A program made the translations under genes and the position numbers. A DNA stretch of 37,444 nucleotides from Bacteroidota bacterium (GTDB lineage Bacteria; Bacteroidota; Ignavibacteria; Ignavibacteriales; SURF-24), in NCBI GenBank assembly GCA_030706145.1, contig JAUZPB010000037.1, forward strand, positions 1 through 37,444, given 5' to 3'. Within the stretch, counting starts at the first letter, position 1, and each line of letters starts with the position of its first letter. Shown in pieces: positions 8,178-17,264 of the stretch. Under the pieces are notes generated by a model. That model was not told where the DNA came from and ran no database searches. It saw nothing but the letters and a program-made list of their open reading frames with translations.

Positions 8178-10388
8178 ATGGCTGGAAACACGATAAAGGG
8201 TATTACGATTTCCATCGGAGGGGACACCAGCCCGTTAAATAAGGCCTTAGAGGGTGTAAACAAGACCAGTAGGGATTTGCAAAGCGAGTTGAAAAGTGTG
8301 AACGCACTTTTAAAACTAGACCCTGAAAACACTGAGCTACTTAACCAAAAACAGAAGCTCTTGGCCGACAGTATAACTAATACAAAAGGAAAACTAGAAA
8401 CTCTAAAAGATGCGGAAAAGCAAGTTCAGGAACAGTTCTCGCAGGGCAAAGTATCAGAGGAGCAGTTTAGAGCCCTGCAGCGTGAAGTAATTAAGACTGA
8501 GCAAGGTCTTGAAAAGCTTGAAATTGAAGCGAAAAAGGCTAATGCAGTCTTATCAAAAGATGATGCTGTAAACAACCTTAAAAACATGGGTAAGGCTGCA
8601 GCTGTTGCTGGTGCCGCAGTTGGTGCAGGGCTTGTTGCAATGGGAGTTGCAGCAATGGACAGCGCTGATAACTTACAAGCTCTCAGTGATAAAACGGGGC
8701 TATCTGCTGAAAGACTGCAAGAACTTCAATACGCTGGAAACAATCTAGGGGTTGAGCTCGAAGTAATTACAGGCGCACAGGCGAAATTAACTAGGACAAT
8801 GGCAGCCGCACAAACTGGGAAGAATGGGCCTAATGCTCAAGCTGAAGCTTTTAATAAGTTAGGTATAAAAGTTAGGGATGCGCATGGAAACTTAAGAGAT
8901 GCGCAAACCGTTATGCAAGAAACATTTACTGCGCTTGGTAAAGTAGGGAATGAAACCGAAAGAGATGCCTTGTCTATGTCTATCTTCGGAAAGTCAGCAA
9001 TGGAATTAAATCCGCTCATAAAGGCCGGCGGAGATGAATTAGCAAAGTTATCCGAAGAGGCTAGAAAAAATGGTGCGGTTATGAGCAATGAAGCTGTGTC
9101 AGGGCTTGATACTTTTGGCGATACAATGGACAACATTAAAAGTGCAATACTTGGTAGTGTGGGAGAAGGTCTTGCTAAATTAATGCCTACTTTACAAGGC
9201 CTTTTAGATAATGCAATGCAGTTACCACAATGGATACAACAAAACGCTACTCTTTTAACTGTTTTAGGTGTGGTTATAGGAACTATTCTGGCCTTATATA
9301 TAGCATTCAATGTCCAGCAGGCATTAGCGGCAAGTGGCATGACACTGTGGGCATCAATAGCGAGTTTAGGTACTACGGTAACAACATCACTTGGGACAGC
9401 CTTTACATTCTTAACAGGTCCAATAGGACTAATAATATTAGGAATAGGGGCACTTATAGCGGCATTTGTTTTGCTTTGGAAGAACAATGAGGATTTCAGA
9501 AACTTCTTTATAGGTATGTGGGACAATATCAAAACTGTATTTTCTAGCGTTCTTGAGGGCTACATAGTGCCATTCATAAATAATGTGTTTATACCTCTAT
9601 GGAACAATGTAAAAGCAGTATTTCAGCAAGTATTCGAGCAATATATTGTGCCATTTGTTAGAGACCAGTTGATGCCAATATTCCAAAAGGTTTTTCAAAC
9701 TATAGGTGATGTGGTAACAGGAGCATTTACCATTGCTAAGTGGGCCTGGGATAATATTTTAAGTCCTATATTCGCTCTAATTGTTCTTTATGTGCAATAT
9801 ATCTTACTGCCAGCATGGAAACTAGTTTTTAGTGCAATAAGCGGAGCAGTATCTGCAGCATTCGGAACTATAAAGGATTTATGGAATAATTCACTTAAGC
9901 CTATTTTAAATGGAATTCTGGACTTTATAAGCGGAGTTTTCACAGGCAACTGGCGAAGGGCCTGGGAAGGGCTTAAGAGTATATTTAGCGGAGTCTTTGA
10001 AGGATTAAAGACCATAGCTAAAGCCCCTATAAATTTCATAATTGGAGCTCTCAACGGTTTTATAAAAGGGATTAATAAAATAAAAATTCCAGATTGGGTG
10101 CCAGCTGTAGGCGGAAAGGGAATAAACATTCCGTTGATTCCAATGTTAGCAAAAGGAACTGATTTCTTTGGAGGTGGCCTTGCAATAGTGGGTGAACAAG
10201 GGCCAGAGTTAGTACGATTACCAAGAGGCTCACGGGTTACACCAAATCAAGAAACCCAAGGAATGTTGGGCGGTATGACTATAAATATTGGGGAATTTGT
10301 AAACGATAGAAAACAAACTGTTCAAGCTTTTGCCGAGGAACTAGAATTCTATCGAAATCAAGCGGCTCTATCCAAGGGAGGTGCTTAG
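8178..10388 (+). CDS. Tape measure protein
   Basis: 736 residues. It sets tail length and is ejected with the DNA. The N-terminal 130 residues are coiled coil (ALLKLDPENTELLNQKQKLLADSI and so on), as in the TP901 core family. Hydrophobic segments appear near residues 140-160 (AAAVAGAAVGAGLVAMGVAAM), 355-375 and 405-430. Repeated W-N-N/aromatic segments follow (FIPLWNNVKAVF, GMWDNIKTVF). The Gly-rich C-terminal block FFGGGLAIVGEQGPELVRLP with G(S/T)xVTPNQET is typical of tape measure C-termini. The ATG at 8178 follows AAGGAGG. At 736 residues the predicted tail is short to medium. Confidence 0.95.
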   Translation: MAGNTIKGITISIGGDTSPLNKALEGVNKTSRDLQSELKSVNALLKLDPENTELLNQKQKLLADSITNTKGKLETLKDAEKQVQEQFSQGKVSEEQFRALQREVIKTEQGLEKLEIEAKKANAVLSKDDAVNNLKNMGKAAAVAGAAVGAGLVAMGVAAMDSADNLQALSDKTGLSAERLQELQYAGNNLGVELEVITGAQAKLTRTMAAAQTGKNGPNAQAEAFNKLGIKVRDAHGNLRDAQTVMQETFTALGKVGNETERDALSMSIFGKSAMELNPLIKAGGDELAKLSEEARKNGAVMSNEAVSGLDTFGDTMDNIKSAILGSVGEGLAKLMPTLQGLLDNAMQLPQWIQQNATLLTVLGVVIGTILALYIAFNVQQALAASGMTLWASIASLGTTVTTSLGTAFTFLTGPIGLIILGIGALIAAFVLLWKNNEDFRNFFIGMWDNIKTVFSSVLEGYIVPFINNVFIPLWNNVKAVFQQVFEQYIVPFVRDQLMPIFQKVFQTIGDVVTGAFTIAKWAWDNILSPIFALIVLYVQYILLPAWKLVFSAISGAVSAAFGTIKDLWNNSLKPILNGILDFISGVFTGNWRRAWEGLKSIFSGVFEGLKTIAKAPINFIIGALNGFIKGINKIKIPDWVPAVGGKGINIPLIPMLAKGTDFFGGGLAIVGEQGPELVRLPRGSRVTPNQETQGMLGGMTINIGEFVNDRKQTVQAFAEELEFYRNQAALSKGGA

Positions 10389-11069
10389 ATGTACCCTTAT
10401 TTTATTTGGAAAGGAATTAGTTCTTTAGATAAAAATATAATGGTAACTAAGCTTCCTAGCCTTGAAAGACCTGACGCAAATATAGAGAAAATAGCAATAC
10501 CGGGCAGAAACGGACATTTAACTTATGACGATGGAACATATCAAGGGACAATTAAGCCATGTGAATGTGCTCTTTATGATGGTAGCATCGATGATGTTAG
10601 CGCGTGGTTAACAGGGAGCGGCGATGTAATATTCAGTAATGCACCTGACAAGGTTTATAAGGCTACTATAATAAATAAGATTCCATTTAGTAAGATAATC
10701 CCCACATTTCACAATTTTATTATTCAATTTGATTGTCAGCCTCATAAATATGCTATAGATAATCCTACAATCGCTCTAGCAAGCCCAGGAACGATTTTTA
10801 ATCCCGGGACAGCTAACAGTAAGCCTGTAGTAAAAGTATTCGGTACAGGCTCTATAGACTTAAATATTAATGACAATATAATCTATCTAACAAATATAGT
10901 GGAGTATGTGACTATAGACAGTGAACTTATGGATGCCTATAAAGATACTCAACTTATGAATAATGAGATGATTGGTGAGTTTCCGGAATTAATACCTGGG
11001 AGTAACTCCGTGAACTTCAGTGGCAATGTATCTAAGATTGAAATTACACCAAACTGGAGGTGGTTATAG
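10389..11069 (+). CDS. Distal tail protein (Dit)
   Basis: 226 residues. It forms the hexameric hub at the tail tip. The IPGRNGHLTYDDGTYQG motif, ending of the first domain by residue ~130 (FIIQFDCQPHKYAI), and a galectin-like C-terminal domain (NPGTANSKPVVKVFGTGSIDL) are characteristic of Sipho_tail/Dit proteins. The start abuts the tape measure stop. Baseplate proteins follow. Confidence 0.93.
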   Translation: MYPYFIWKGISSLDKNIMVTKLPSLERPDANIEKIAIPGRNGHLTYDDGTYQGTIKPCECALYDGSIDDVSAWLTGSGDVIFSNAPDKVYKATIINKIPFSKIIPTFHNFIIQFDCQPHKYAIDNPTIALASPGTIFNPGTANSKPVVKVFGTGSIDLNINDNIIYLTNIVEYVTIDSELMDAYKDTQLMNNEMIGEFPELIPGSNSVNFSGNVSKIEITPNWRWL

Positions 11070-11070
11070 A

Positions 11071-11829
11071 ATGGAAAATAGATATAAAATTATAATGGAT
11101 TTGAAAAACAGAATCATAAGCAATACCAGGTTTAAGCAAGGTGATACTGATAGCTCAGTAATAGAAATATCATTAATTAATAATGGAGTTGCGGTTGATA
11201 TTACTGACCAGACAATAGAATTTAATTTTCTGAAGCCAGATAACACTATAGTAGTGCAGGACAGCACGACAGGGGTTAATATTCTTAATGCAGCGCAGGG
11301 AAACTTTGAATGTGTCTTAAAAAACAATACATTGGCTGCTGCTGGGGTGGTAAAGTGTGAAGTGGTATTTAAGAAAGATGGAAAGATTTTAAGTACAACT
11401 ACATTTAATTTCACTGTTGAGGGTTCAATCGGCAATGGAGATGGAATACTAAGTTCGAATTATATAAGCGCAATAGAGAATAAAATAGTTGAGTGGCAGG
11501 CTGATATTGATGCAGTAAAAAAAGCTTATGACGATTCAACTAAGGCAAACACATCAACCGAAGTTACTGCAGCAAGGCATGACAATATTAACAATAAAGA
11601 CTATGCAAATTTAGGGGCTAGATTAGACGCTCATGATTCGTCTTTGAATGATATTGTAAAACAAACTGGAATATCAGCACCTACTACTGGTGCATGGGGT
11701 ATTGGAGATAAGGTTTGGAATACTACCCCAGTGGCAGGAGGAAATCTTGGTTGGATTTGTGTTCAAACAGGAATTTTTGGAACAGCCACAGAACCTATAT
11801 TTAAAGAATTTGGAATTATATCAGCGTAA
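11071..11829 (+). CDS. BppU-type upper baseplate protein
   Basis: 252 residues. The N-terminal ~120 residues match the BppU N-terminal domain (pfam10651): RYKIIMDLKNRI, FKQGDTDSSVIEISLINNG and IEFNFLKPDNT followed by alternating strands. This domain attaches baseplate arms to Dit. A helical linker (ISAIENKIVEWQADIDAVKKAYDD) and a short C-terminal beta domain ending GWICVQTGIFGTATEPIFKEF follow. The C-terminus resembles carbohydrate-binding tail ends of other phage tail proteins. The ATG at 11071 has CTGGAGGTGG. The longer frame from 11020 overlaps Dit and is not used. Confidence 0.86.
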   Translation: MENRYKIIMDLKNRIISNTRFKQGDTDSSVIEISLINNGVAVDITDQTIEFNFLKPDNTIVVQDSTTGVNILNAAQGNFECVLKNNTLAAAGVVKCEVVFKKDGKILSTTTFNFTVEGSIGNGDGILSSNYISAIENKIVEWQADIDAVKKAYDDSTKANTSTEVTAARHDNINNKDYANLGARLDAHDSSLNDIVKQTGISAPTTGAWGIGDKVWNTTPVAGGNLGWICVQTGIFGTATEPIFKEFGIISA

Positions 11830-11844
11830 TAGGAGGGATAAGAT

Positions 11845-12342
11845 ATGTCATTTTTAATTAATACAAGTGATAATTCCACCGAAAATCCCTACCAATCAGC
11901 AGAGGGTCAACAACCAGTATCAATTGCTGAACCATTTTGGGTAAGGATGAATAGAGAGGGTATGATGGCTTTTGGTTACAGGCAATCAATAGGCACAAAC
12001 AACACTTATAGTACAGTATCTGGAATAATGATACCGTCAAAAGGGAGAAGACTTTATTTGGCACGTTTTTCTGTCTCATCAGACAAGGCACTAAGGGCAA
12101 CAATACAAATAACGGGGCTTGATTACGCAAGACGAGATATGCCAACATCTGATTCTATGGTCAATACATATTTGGATACGTTTTTTGTTCCTCAGAATGG
12201 ATGCGTTGAAAGAGTGTATAATGGTGAATTGTGGCTTGAAGAGGGTATGTCACTAGATATTAAATATCAGACATTAGTTACGAGTGAAACAGGATTGCTT
12301 GATGTTTCTGCTATGGGATGGGAGGTGGCTGTTAATGCATAA
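11845..12342 (+). CDS. Baseplate/tail protein of unknown fold
   Basis: 165 residues with beta-rich sequence and little helix. It starts SFLINTSDNSTENPY and has a run of alternating strands (RRLYLARFSVSSDKALRATIQITGL). No family is recognised. The regular strand pattern and the place between BppU and the SGNH esterase suggest a trimeric or jelly-roll baseplate component, perhaps the host-binding tip. It overlaps the next gene by 8 nt. Confidence 0.7.
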   Translation: MSFLINTSDNSTENPYQSAEGQQPVSIAEPFWVRMNREGMMAFGYRQSIGTNNTYSTVSGIMIPSKGRRLYLARFSVSSDKALRATIQITGLDYARRDMPTSDSMVNTYLDTFFVPQNGCVERVYNGELWLEEGMSLDIKYQTLVTSETGLLDVSAMGWEVAVNA

Positions 12343-12931
12343 GGGCGGTATATATCTAGCATTTGGTGATAGTATATCGTGGACAATTCCAGATGATGCT
12401 TCCGCCGTTGGAGCTAATTTATATTCCTATATTGTTTGGAAAAAGATATGCCAAGATTATGGTATCATAAAACATCTTAATAAAGGTTATGGCGGTTCAA
12501 GGTCTGGTGATTTGGTTAGCAGACTTAATTTTTTAGCTTTAGGAATACCTTACGACCTTGTTACTATACAATGTGGCATGAATGATTGTAATCCTACTAT
12601 AACAACTCTTGATACTTTTAAATCTAATATGGAAACCGTTATAAACAGATTAAAACAATATAGACCTAACTGTGAAATAATATACTGCAAGATACCTCCT
12701 ACTAATGATGCCAATAGATTGCCTAACTGGAGCAATTTCAATAGCATGATTGATACTATAGTAAGCGATACAGGTATTCTAAAAGCAGATTTCGGTAACG
12801 CATGGACAGCAGACCAAATGTCAACATACTCAGGTGGGGTTCATCCTAATATAGCAGGACATCAAGTGTTAGCCAATATTCTGTATCCTGTTGTGCAACA
12901 AACTAATTTTGTTAAGTCGCTACAAAAGTAA
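12335..12931 (+). CDS. SGNH/GDSL hydrolase, tail-associated esterase
   Basis: 198 residues. All four SGNH blocks are visible: block I FGDSIS with nucleophile S13, block II NKGYGGSRSGD with Gly51/53/54, block III GMND with N83, and block V GGVHPN with H170. These enzymes deacetylate or de-esterify carbohydrates. In a tail cluster the likely substrate is cell wall polysaccharide, such as O-acetyl groups on teichoic acid or other surface glycans. No signal peptide is visible, which fits virion assembly rather than secretion. The ATG at 12335 with GGGAGGTGG overlaps the preceding gene. Confidence 0.87.
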   Translation: MHKGGIYLAFGDSISWTIPDDASAVGANLYSYIVWKKICQDYGIIKHLNKGYGGSRSGDLVSRLNFLALGIPYDLVTIQCGMNDCNPTITTLDTFKSNMETVINRLKQYRPNCEIIYCKIPPTNDANRLPNWSNFNSMIDTIVSDTGILKADFGNAWTADQMSTYSGGVHPNIAGHQVLANILYPVVQQTNFVKSLQK

Positions 12932-12970
12932 TTCGCAATAGGATACTATTATTCCCTTAATATACCTCAT

Positions 12971-12987
12971 AGGAGGTGGTTTAAATA
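12971..12987 (+). promoter_or_regulatory. RBS with AUA as apparent start codon of Tal
   Basis: AGGAGGTGG (12971-12979) is an excellent ribosome binding site. Five nt later, ATA ATA CAA ATT TAT opens the Tal frame, immediately after an in-frame TAA at 12982-12984. No ATG, GTG or TTG in that frame sits at a usable distance. The next in-frame GTG (13036) has no spaced ribosome binding site and is part of a hairpin stem. Confidence 0.7.
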
Positions 12988-15768
12988 ATACAAATTTATG
13001 ATAAAAATACAACTGATTTTAGTAGAAACGGGAGAGTGTTAAATGACACTCTCTCTTGTTCTATTACCGAAGAATTAAACGGAGCTTATGAATTAGATGC
13101 TGAGCATCCTCTCGATGCCAGGCTTAAGTGGCAGGAACTCTTAGAAGGAAATATTATTAAGGCCGATGGTCAACTTTTTAGGATCTATCGTAAGCAGAAA
13201 ACTTTAAACGGAATAAAGGTAAATGCAAGGCATATCTTTTATGATTTGTTGGATAACTTCCTTGAAGACGTAAGGCCTGAGAATCTTAATGGTGCCAGTG
13301 CTCTGGACTGGATATTGACCCGTACTCAATATGCTCATCCATTTTCTTCTATGTCAGATGTTTCAACTATAGCAACTAAATACTTTATCCGCAAGAATGT
13401 CGTTGAAGCAATAATGGGCAGTGATGGAATAATATCAACCTGGGGTGGAGAATTAGTTAGGGATAACTTTACTATTAAGCTTTTACAATCCAGGGGAAGC
13501 GATAGAGGAGTTCTTGTTGCATATGGTAAAAACATTCAAGGGATTGAAGAAACTCTCGATACAGATGGCATATGTACGAGATTGATGCCCCTCGGTAAAG
13601 ATGCACTACAACTTCCAGAAAAATATATAGATTCTCCTTGCATCGATAATTTCCCTCATCCAAAAATCAGAGTAATTGAGTTTTCAGACATTGAAACTGT
13701 AGAAGAGCTTAGAACTGCGGCACAGAAATACATGTTGGACAATAAGATTGATATTCCGACGGCTAATTATAAGGTGGATTTTATTGAACTTACTAAAACA
13801 GATCAGTATAAAAATTATGCAATTCTCGAAACCGTCAATGAAGGTGATACGGTAACTGTAAAACATTCAAAGCTTAATATAAATCTTAAGTGTAAAGTTA
13901 TAAAGATAACTAAGAATGATTTAACCAACAGAATTGAAAAAGTTGAATTAGGGAGTTTTAAACAAAATATAGCAAGCAGCATTAATACTTCTATCCAGGC
14001 GGTTAAAAAGGATATTGTTGAAACTAAAAGCTCTCTTCAGGCTGCAATAGATAATGCTACAATCCAAATAAACTCGGCTCTTGGCGGTTATGCATTAAAA
14101 AGAAATGGTGAATTTCTAATTATGGATACCGAAGATCCTAATACGGCTACTGAGGTTTGGAGATGGAATCGAAACGGCCTTGGCTATTCTGCTACTGGAT
14201 ATAATGGACCTTACAGAACCGCAATCACGTCCGATGGGCATTTCGTTGCGGATTTTATCGATGCGGGAACATTAACAGCTGAGATAATTAAGACCGGTAT
14301 ATTAAAAAGCTTTAACAGTGTAAGCTGGCTTAACATGGCAGATGGTACCTTTAATTTTGCTAATAAGATTATTTTCGATGGCACTAACTTCAGTATTAAT
14401 GTAGAAGCAATTAAAATAGGGTTCAATCAAATAACTGATAGAGTTTTGATTGATTCGTCAGGAATATCAATAAAAGAGGGCGGGCTTAACCTGCTGGCCA
14501 ATGATGGTAGTTCTGTTGGTTGGTTTGGTAGTACTGGAGGAGGTTTCTCAAGGTTAAGGGTTAGCGAACTTATAGCTGATAATAGTTATAGCATACAATC
14601 ACAAAGTTTAACTTTATATGTAGATGGCACGTACGGGAATGACAATAATACAGGAACTTCAAGCTCTAAATTGAAAAGTATCAATGAAGCACTAAGGCGA
14701 GTAAATAAAATAATCTTAAACGGTGTTGAAGTTGATATCTATGTTAATGGAACCTGTGCTGAAACGGTTGTTGTTGAAAACTTCTTAGGATCTGGGATAC
14801 TAAAAATCGTACTTGATGTCAATTGTGTTATACAAGGAAGTTTCGTAGTCACTGGATGTAATACTTTTGTAAGTATCGAGGGTGGCAGAGATGGTGTTAA
14901 TTCAAGCGTCCTAGGTGCTCTTATAACACCACAGTATGGTAGACCAGCGGTAGAAATTGTTAATTGTAATGCTGTTCAAGTATACGGAGTCAGGGCAAAG
15001 CTTAACTATTCCAATGGACTTATATGGAACAGAAGCAAAGGACTGTGCATCTACAACGATATAAGCGGCTGCGCAGGCAATACTGCTATTTGTGCTCAAA
15101 ACTGTGCCACTGTGTTTAATTATGGAAATCGTGGAAGTAATAATGCATATTCCTATTGGGTTTCCAATGGAGGAATAATTATTGGTGGCAATAGTGCCTC
15201 TCCCGTCAGTAGTAATGGTATAGCTAATGATGGAGGCTCGATACAAACGGGAACGCTTACGGGAACAGAAACACAGGATGCTTCTTCGAGACCGTCGACA
15301 CAGACCTATACAACTCAGTGGACAGCAACTCAGACAGATTCTTGGAGGCCTAGCGTTTGGAGAAGTGATACCAATGACATCTATCAAGGTGAGTGGTCAG
15401 GATACGGCCAGCATAGAGGTTTTATGTGCTTTAACAGTGCTGATATAAGGAACGCTTTAAGTGGAGCCACAATAAACAATGCTAGAATTTATATGACTAG
15501 AAAAAATAGTGGTGGAAGCAGTGCAGCTGTTAATATGCATTGGTATGGACACGGATATGACAGTACTGGCGGTGGCTATGACCTAAGCACTGATTTTGGA
15601 TACAATGGCGCTCTTGCGTGGGGAGCCGCAGGATGGATTGGCCTGCCTGCAAGCGTAGGGAATTCGCTTAGGGATAATGGAATACACGGATTAGCTCTTT
15701 ATGACGGCTCAAGCAATTACAGTATCTATACGGGGATGCCTGTCTTAGAAATAACTTATACAAAATAA
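12985..15768 (+). CDS. Tail endopeptidase/fibre protein (Tal), AUA start
   Basis: About 927 residues. The N-terminal 330 residues match the prophage tail endopeptidase/Tal family (pfam06605): IQIYDKNTTDFSRNGRVLNDT, ITEELNGAYELDAEHPLD, and the VNARHIFYDLLDNFLEDVRP core. Tal forms the tail tip trimer on Dit. A coiled-coil linker (SSLQAAIDNATIQIN) follows. Next come repeated strands around residues 360-540 of a fibre shaft, then a region of parallel beta-helix type with the tell-tale VDGTYGNDNNTGTSSSKLKSINEAL start. The C-terminus (DNDIYQGEWSGYG...) looks like a receptor-binding domain. The start is an AUA codon at 12985 preceded by a strong ribosome binding site. The alternative GTG at 13036 would delete conserved residues. 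Confidence 0.85.
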   Translation: MIQIYDKNTTDFSRNGRVLNDTLSCSITEELNGAYELDAEHPLDARLKWQELLEGNIIKADGQLFRIYRKQKTLNGIKVNARHIFYDLLDNFLEDVRPENLNGASALDWILTRTQYAHPFSSMSDVSTIATKYFIRKNVVEAIMGSDGIISTWGGELVRDNFTIKLLQSRGSDRGVLVAYGKNIQGIEETLDTDGICTRLMPLGKDALQLPEKYIDSPCIDNFPHPKIRVIEFSDIETVEELRTAAQKYMLDNKIDIPTANYKVDFIELTKTDQYKNYAILETVNEGDTVTVKHSKLNINLKCKVIKITKNDLTNRIEKVELGSFKQNIASSINTSIQAVKKDIVETKSSLQAAIDNATIQINSALGGYALKRNGEFLIMDTEDPNTATEVWRWNRNGLGYSATGYNGPYRTAITSDGHFVADFIDAGTLTAEIIKTGILKSFNSVSWLNMADGTFNFANKIIFDGTNFSINVEAIKIGFNQITDRVLIDSSGISIKEGGLNLLANDGSSVGWFGSTGGGFSRLRVSELIADNSYSIQSQSLTLYVDGTYGNDNNTGTSSSKLKSINEALRRVNKIILNGVEVDIYVNGTCAETVVVENFLGSGILKIVLDVNCVIQGSFVVTGCNTFVSIEGGRDGVNSSVLGALITPQYGRPAVEIVNCNAVQVYGVRAKLNYSNGLIWNRSKGLCIYNDISGCAGNTAICAQNCATVFNYGNRGSNNAYSYWVSNGGIIIGGNSASPVSSNGIANDGGSIQTGTLTGTETQDASSRPSTQTYTTQWTATQTDSWRPSVWRSDTNDIYQGEWSGYGQHRGFMCFNSADIRNALSGATINNARIYMTRKNSGGSSAAVNMHWYGHGYDSTGGGYDLSTDFGYNGALAWGAAGWIGLPASVGNSLRDNGIHGLALYDGSSNYSIYTGMPVLEITYTK

Positions 15769-15779
15769 GGAGGTATATC

Positions 15780-16016
15780 ATGAATCAATTTATACAATTA
15801 AGTGATGACATTATAATGACGGATCTAAATGGTCAGGATATTTTAGTTGCAAAGATGTACTGCAATATCACAGTTAACAAGGTATGCGGAATACAGATTG
15901 ATATTCAAAATGAACAAATATTTCAAAATCACTTCGACGAGTGCAAGACAAAAATACAAGAATTTAAGGCAGCAGCGGAGCAAAAGGCTACTGAAAATGG
16001 AATTCCATTAATTTAA
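15780..16016 (+). CDS. Small tail-associated protein, unknown
   Basis: 78 residues, MNQFIQLSDDIIMTDLNGQ and so on, ending in a charged helix. It has a strong AGGAGG ribosome binding site directly after Tal and is followed by a terminator. Small proteins at this place, between tail fibre and lysis genes, are common in clostridial phages. No function is assigned. Confidence 0.75.
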   Translation: MNQFIQLSDDIIMTDLNGQDILVAKMYCNITVNKVCGIQIDIQNEQIFQNHFDECKTKIQEFKAAAEQKATENGIPLI

Positions 16017-16043
16017 AGCACCTACTAAGTAGATGCTTTTTTT
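16017..16043 (+). terminator. Terminator after the tail genes
   Basis: AGCA-C-CTAC (16017-16025) pairs with GTAG-A-TGCT (16029-16037) around a TAA loop with one mismatch, then TTTTTTT. It separates the tail and lysis cassettes. Confidence 0.8.
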
Positions 16044-16068
16044 ATTTAATAAAGTGAGGTGCAGTATT

Positions 16069-16317
16069 TTGGCCTACAATGAAGAACTATGGAATGAAAG
16101 ACATAAAGCAGTGGAGGACACCTTGGAATTGCATAACAAGAGACTTAACGAGCATTCAAAAAGATTGGATAATGTAGAACAAGACGGACGAGAGTTTAAA
16201 GTAGAAATTAAGAACTTAGTTAAAAAAATGGATGATTTTATAAGTACAATTCGCTGGGGACTTGGCATATTTGTCACTGTGTCTTTATTTGTTATCGGTA
16301 TATTATTGAAAAGGTAA
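16069..16317 (+). CDS. XhlA-type holin/hemolysin-like protein
   Basis: About 82 residues. A long charged coiled coil (WNERHKAVEDTLELHNKRLNEHSKRL) is followed by one C-terminal membrane segment (GLGIFVTVSLFVIGILL) and a short basic tail. This is the classic XhlA pattern (pfam10779), a membrane partner in holin-endolysin lysis in Bacillus and Clostridium phages. The TTG at 16069 follows GTGAGGTG (16054-16061). The longer frame from 16033 begins inside the preceding terminator. Confidence 0.85.
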   Translation: MAYNEELWNERHKAVEDTLELHNKRLNEHSKRLDNVEQDGREFKVEIKNLVKKMDDFISTIRWGLGIFVTVSLFVIGILLKR

Positions 16318-16329
16318 GGGGGAATAGAA

Positions 16330-17244
16330 ATGTCATATGAAATAATTCAAAGATATATAAGTAAAAACAGAAGTTATTTACCTCTTGTTGCAAGAGGAAC
16401 GGTAGTACATGAAACAGCTTCTCCTGGGGATTCAGATGAATCAGAATTCAACTACTTCAATGCTGGGGCAGGAGGCAGAAGTGCTTCAGCACATGCTTTT
16501 ATTGACAATGACAGCATAACCAATACTGTACCTTGGAACGAGCAAGCATGGCACGCAGGACCTACAGCAAATCACAACTTTATAGGCATTGAATTATGCA
16601 ATACTTTAGATCCATCAAAGTTCCAAGAGATTTGGAATAGAGCTGTTTGGCTGTTTGCTTATGTTCATGTTAATGTAATCAAAGTCACTGCAATAACTAA
16701 AGAAACCTTAATGTCGCATGCTGAAGTAAGCGCAAAGTGGGGAGAAACTAATCATACAGATCCAGTTGCATACTTTGCAAACCATGGCAAAACAGTTGAC
16801 ATGTTTAGGGCGGAAGTACAGGAGGCAATTAATATTATGTTAAATCCAGCAAATATAAGTTATCAGGCTCATGTCCAGGATATAGGTTGGCAGGAGCAAA
16901 AGAAAAATGGTGAAGTGGCAGGCACAGAAGGCCAAAGCTTACGAATGGAAGCATTAGCTATTAATTATGATGGCCCGGGTAATATAGTTGTTGAAGGTCA
17001 TGTACAGGACATAGGCTGGCAAGCTCCTAGAGGCAATGGAGAAGTTATAGGGACTATGGGAAGGTCATTGAGACTAGAGGCAGTTAAAATCCATTTAGAA
17101 AATGCTCCAGGATACCATGTAGAATATCAATCTCATGTAGAAGGTATGGGCTGGATGGACTGGTGCAAAGGCGGAGAAGTTTCTGGAACTGTGGGCAGGG
17201 AGTTAAGACTAGAAGCAATAAAAATAAGAATAATCAAAGATTAA
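16330..17244 (+). CDS. Endolysin: N-acetylmuramoyl-L-alanine amidase with 3 ChW repeats
   Basis: 304 residues. Residues 1-165 are an amidase_2/PGRP-type zinc amidase: VVHETAS (H27 as a likely Zn ligand), SASAHAFID, NEQAWHAG (H75), and the HTDP motif (H142, D144) supplying the remaining active-site residues. It cleaves the bond between muramic acid and L-Ala in the cell wall. Three C-terminal repeats of ~46 residues follow, each with a HVxxxGW ... G(T)xGxxLRLEAxKI pattern. These are clostridial hydrophobic-W (ChW) repeats and probably bind the cell wall. ChW repeats point strongly to a Clostridium-type host. The ribosome binding site is AAGGGGGA. Confidence 0.95.
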   Translation: MSYEIIQRYISKNRSYLPLVARGTVVHETASPGDSDESEFNYFNAGAGGRSASAHAFIDNDSITNTVPWNEQAWHAGPTANHNFIGIELCNTLDPSKFQEIWNRAVWLFAYVHVNVIKVTAITKETLMSHAEVSAKWGETNHTDPVAYFANHGKTVDMFRAEVQEAINIMLNPANISYQAHVQDIGWQEQKKNGEVAGTEGQSLRMEALAINYDGPGNIVVEGHVQDIGWQAPRGNGEVIGTMGRSLRLEAVKIHLENAPGYHVEYQSHVEGMGWMDWCKGGEVSGTVGRELRLEAIKIRIIKD

Positions 17245-17264
17245 TAAGGGAGGAAAAATAATTT

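Noticed and set aside
8837..9532. A 231-residue open frame on the minus strand
   Set aside because: It lies fully within the tape measure gene, has no ribosome binding site and mirrors the codon pattern of the real gene. It is a shadow ORF.
13036..13038. GTG as the start of Tal
   Set aside because: It lies in a hairpin stem with no spaced ribosome binding site, and conserved residues occur upstream of it.
15227..15448. Plus-strand ORF within the Tal gene
   Set aside because: It is in another frame of a long conserved coding sequence and has no ribosome binding site.
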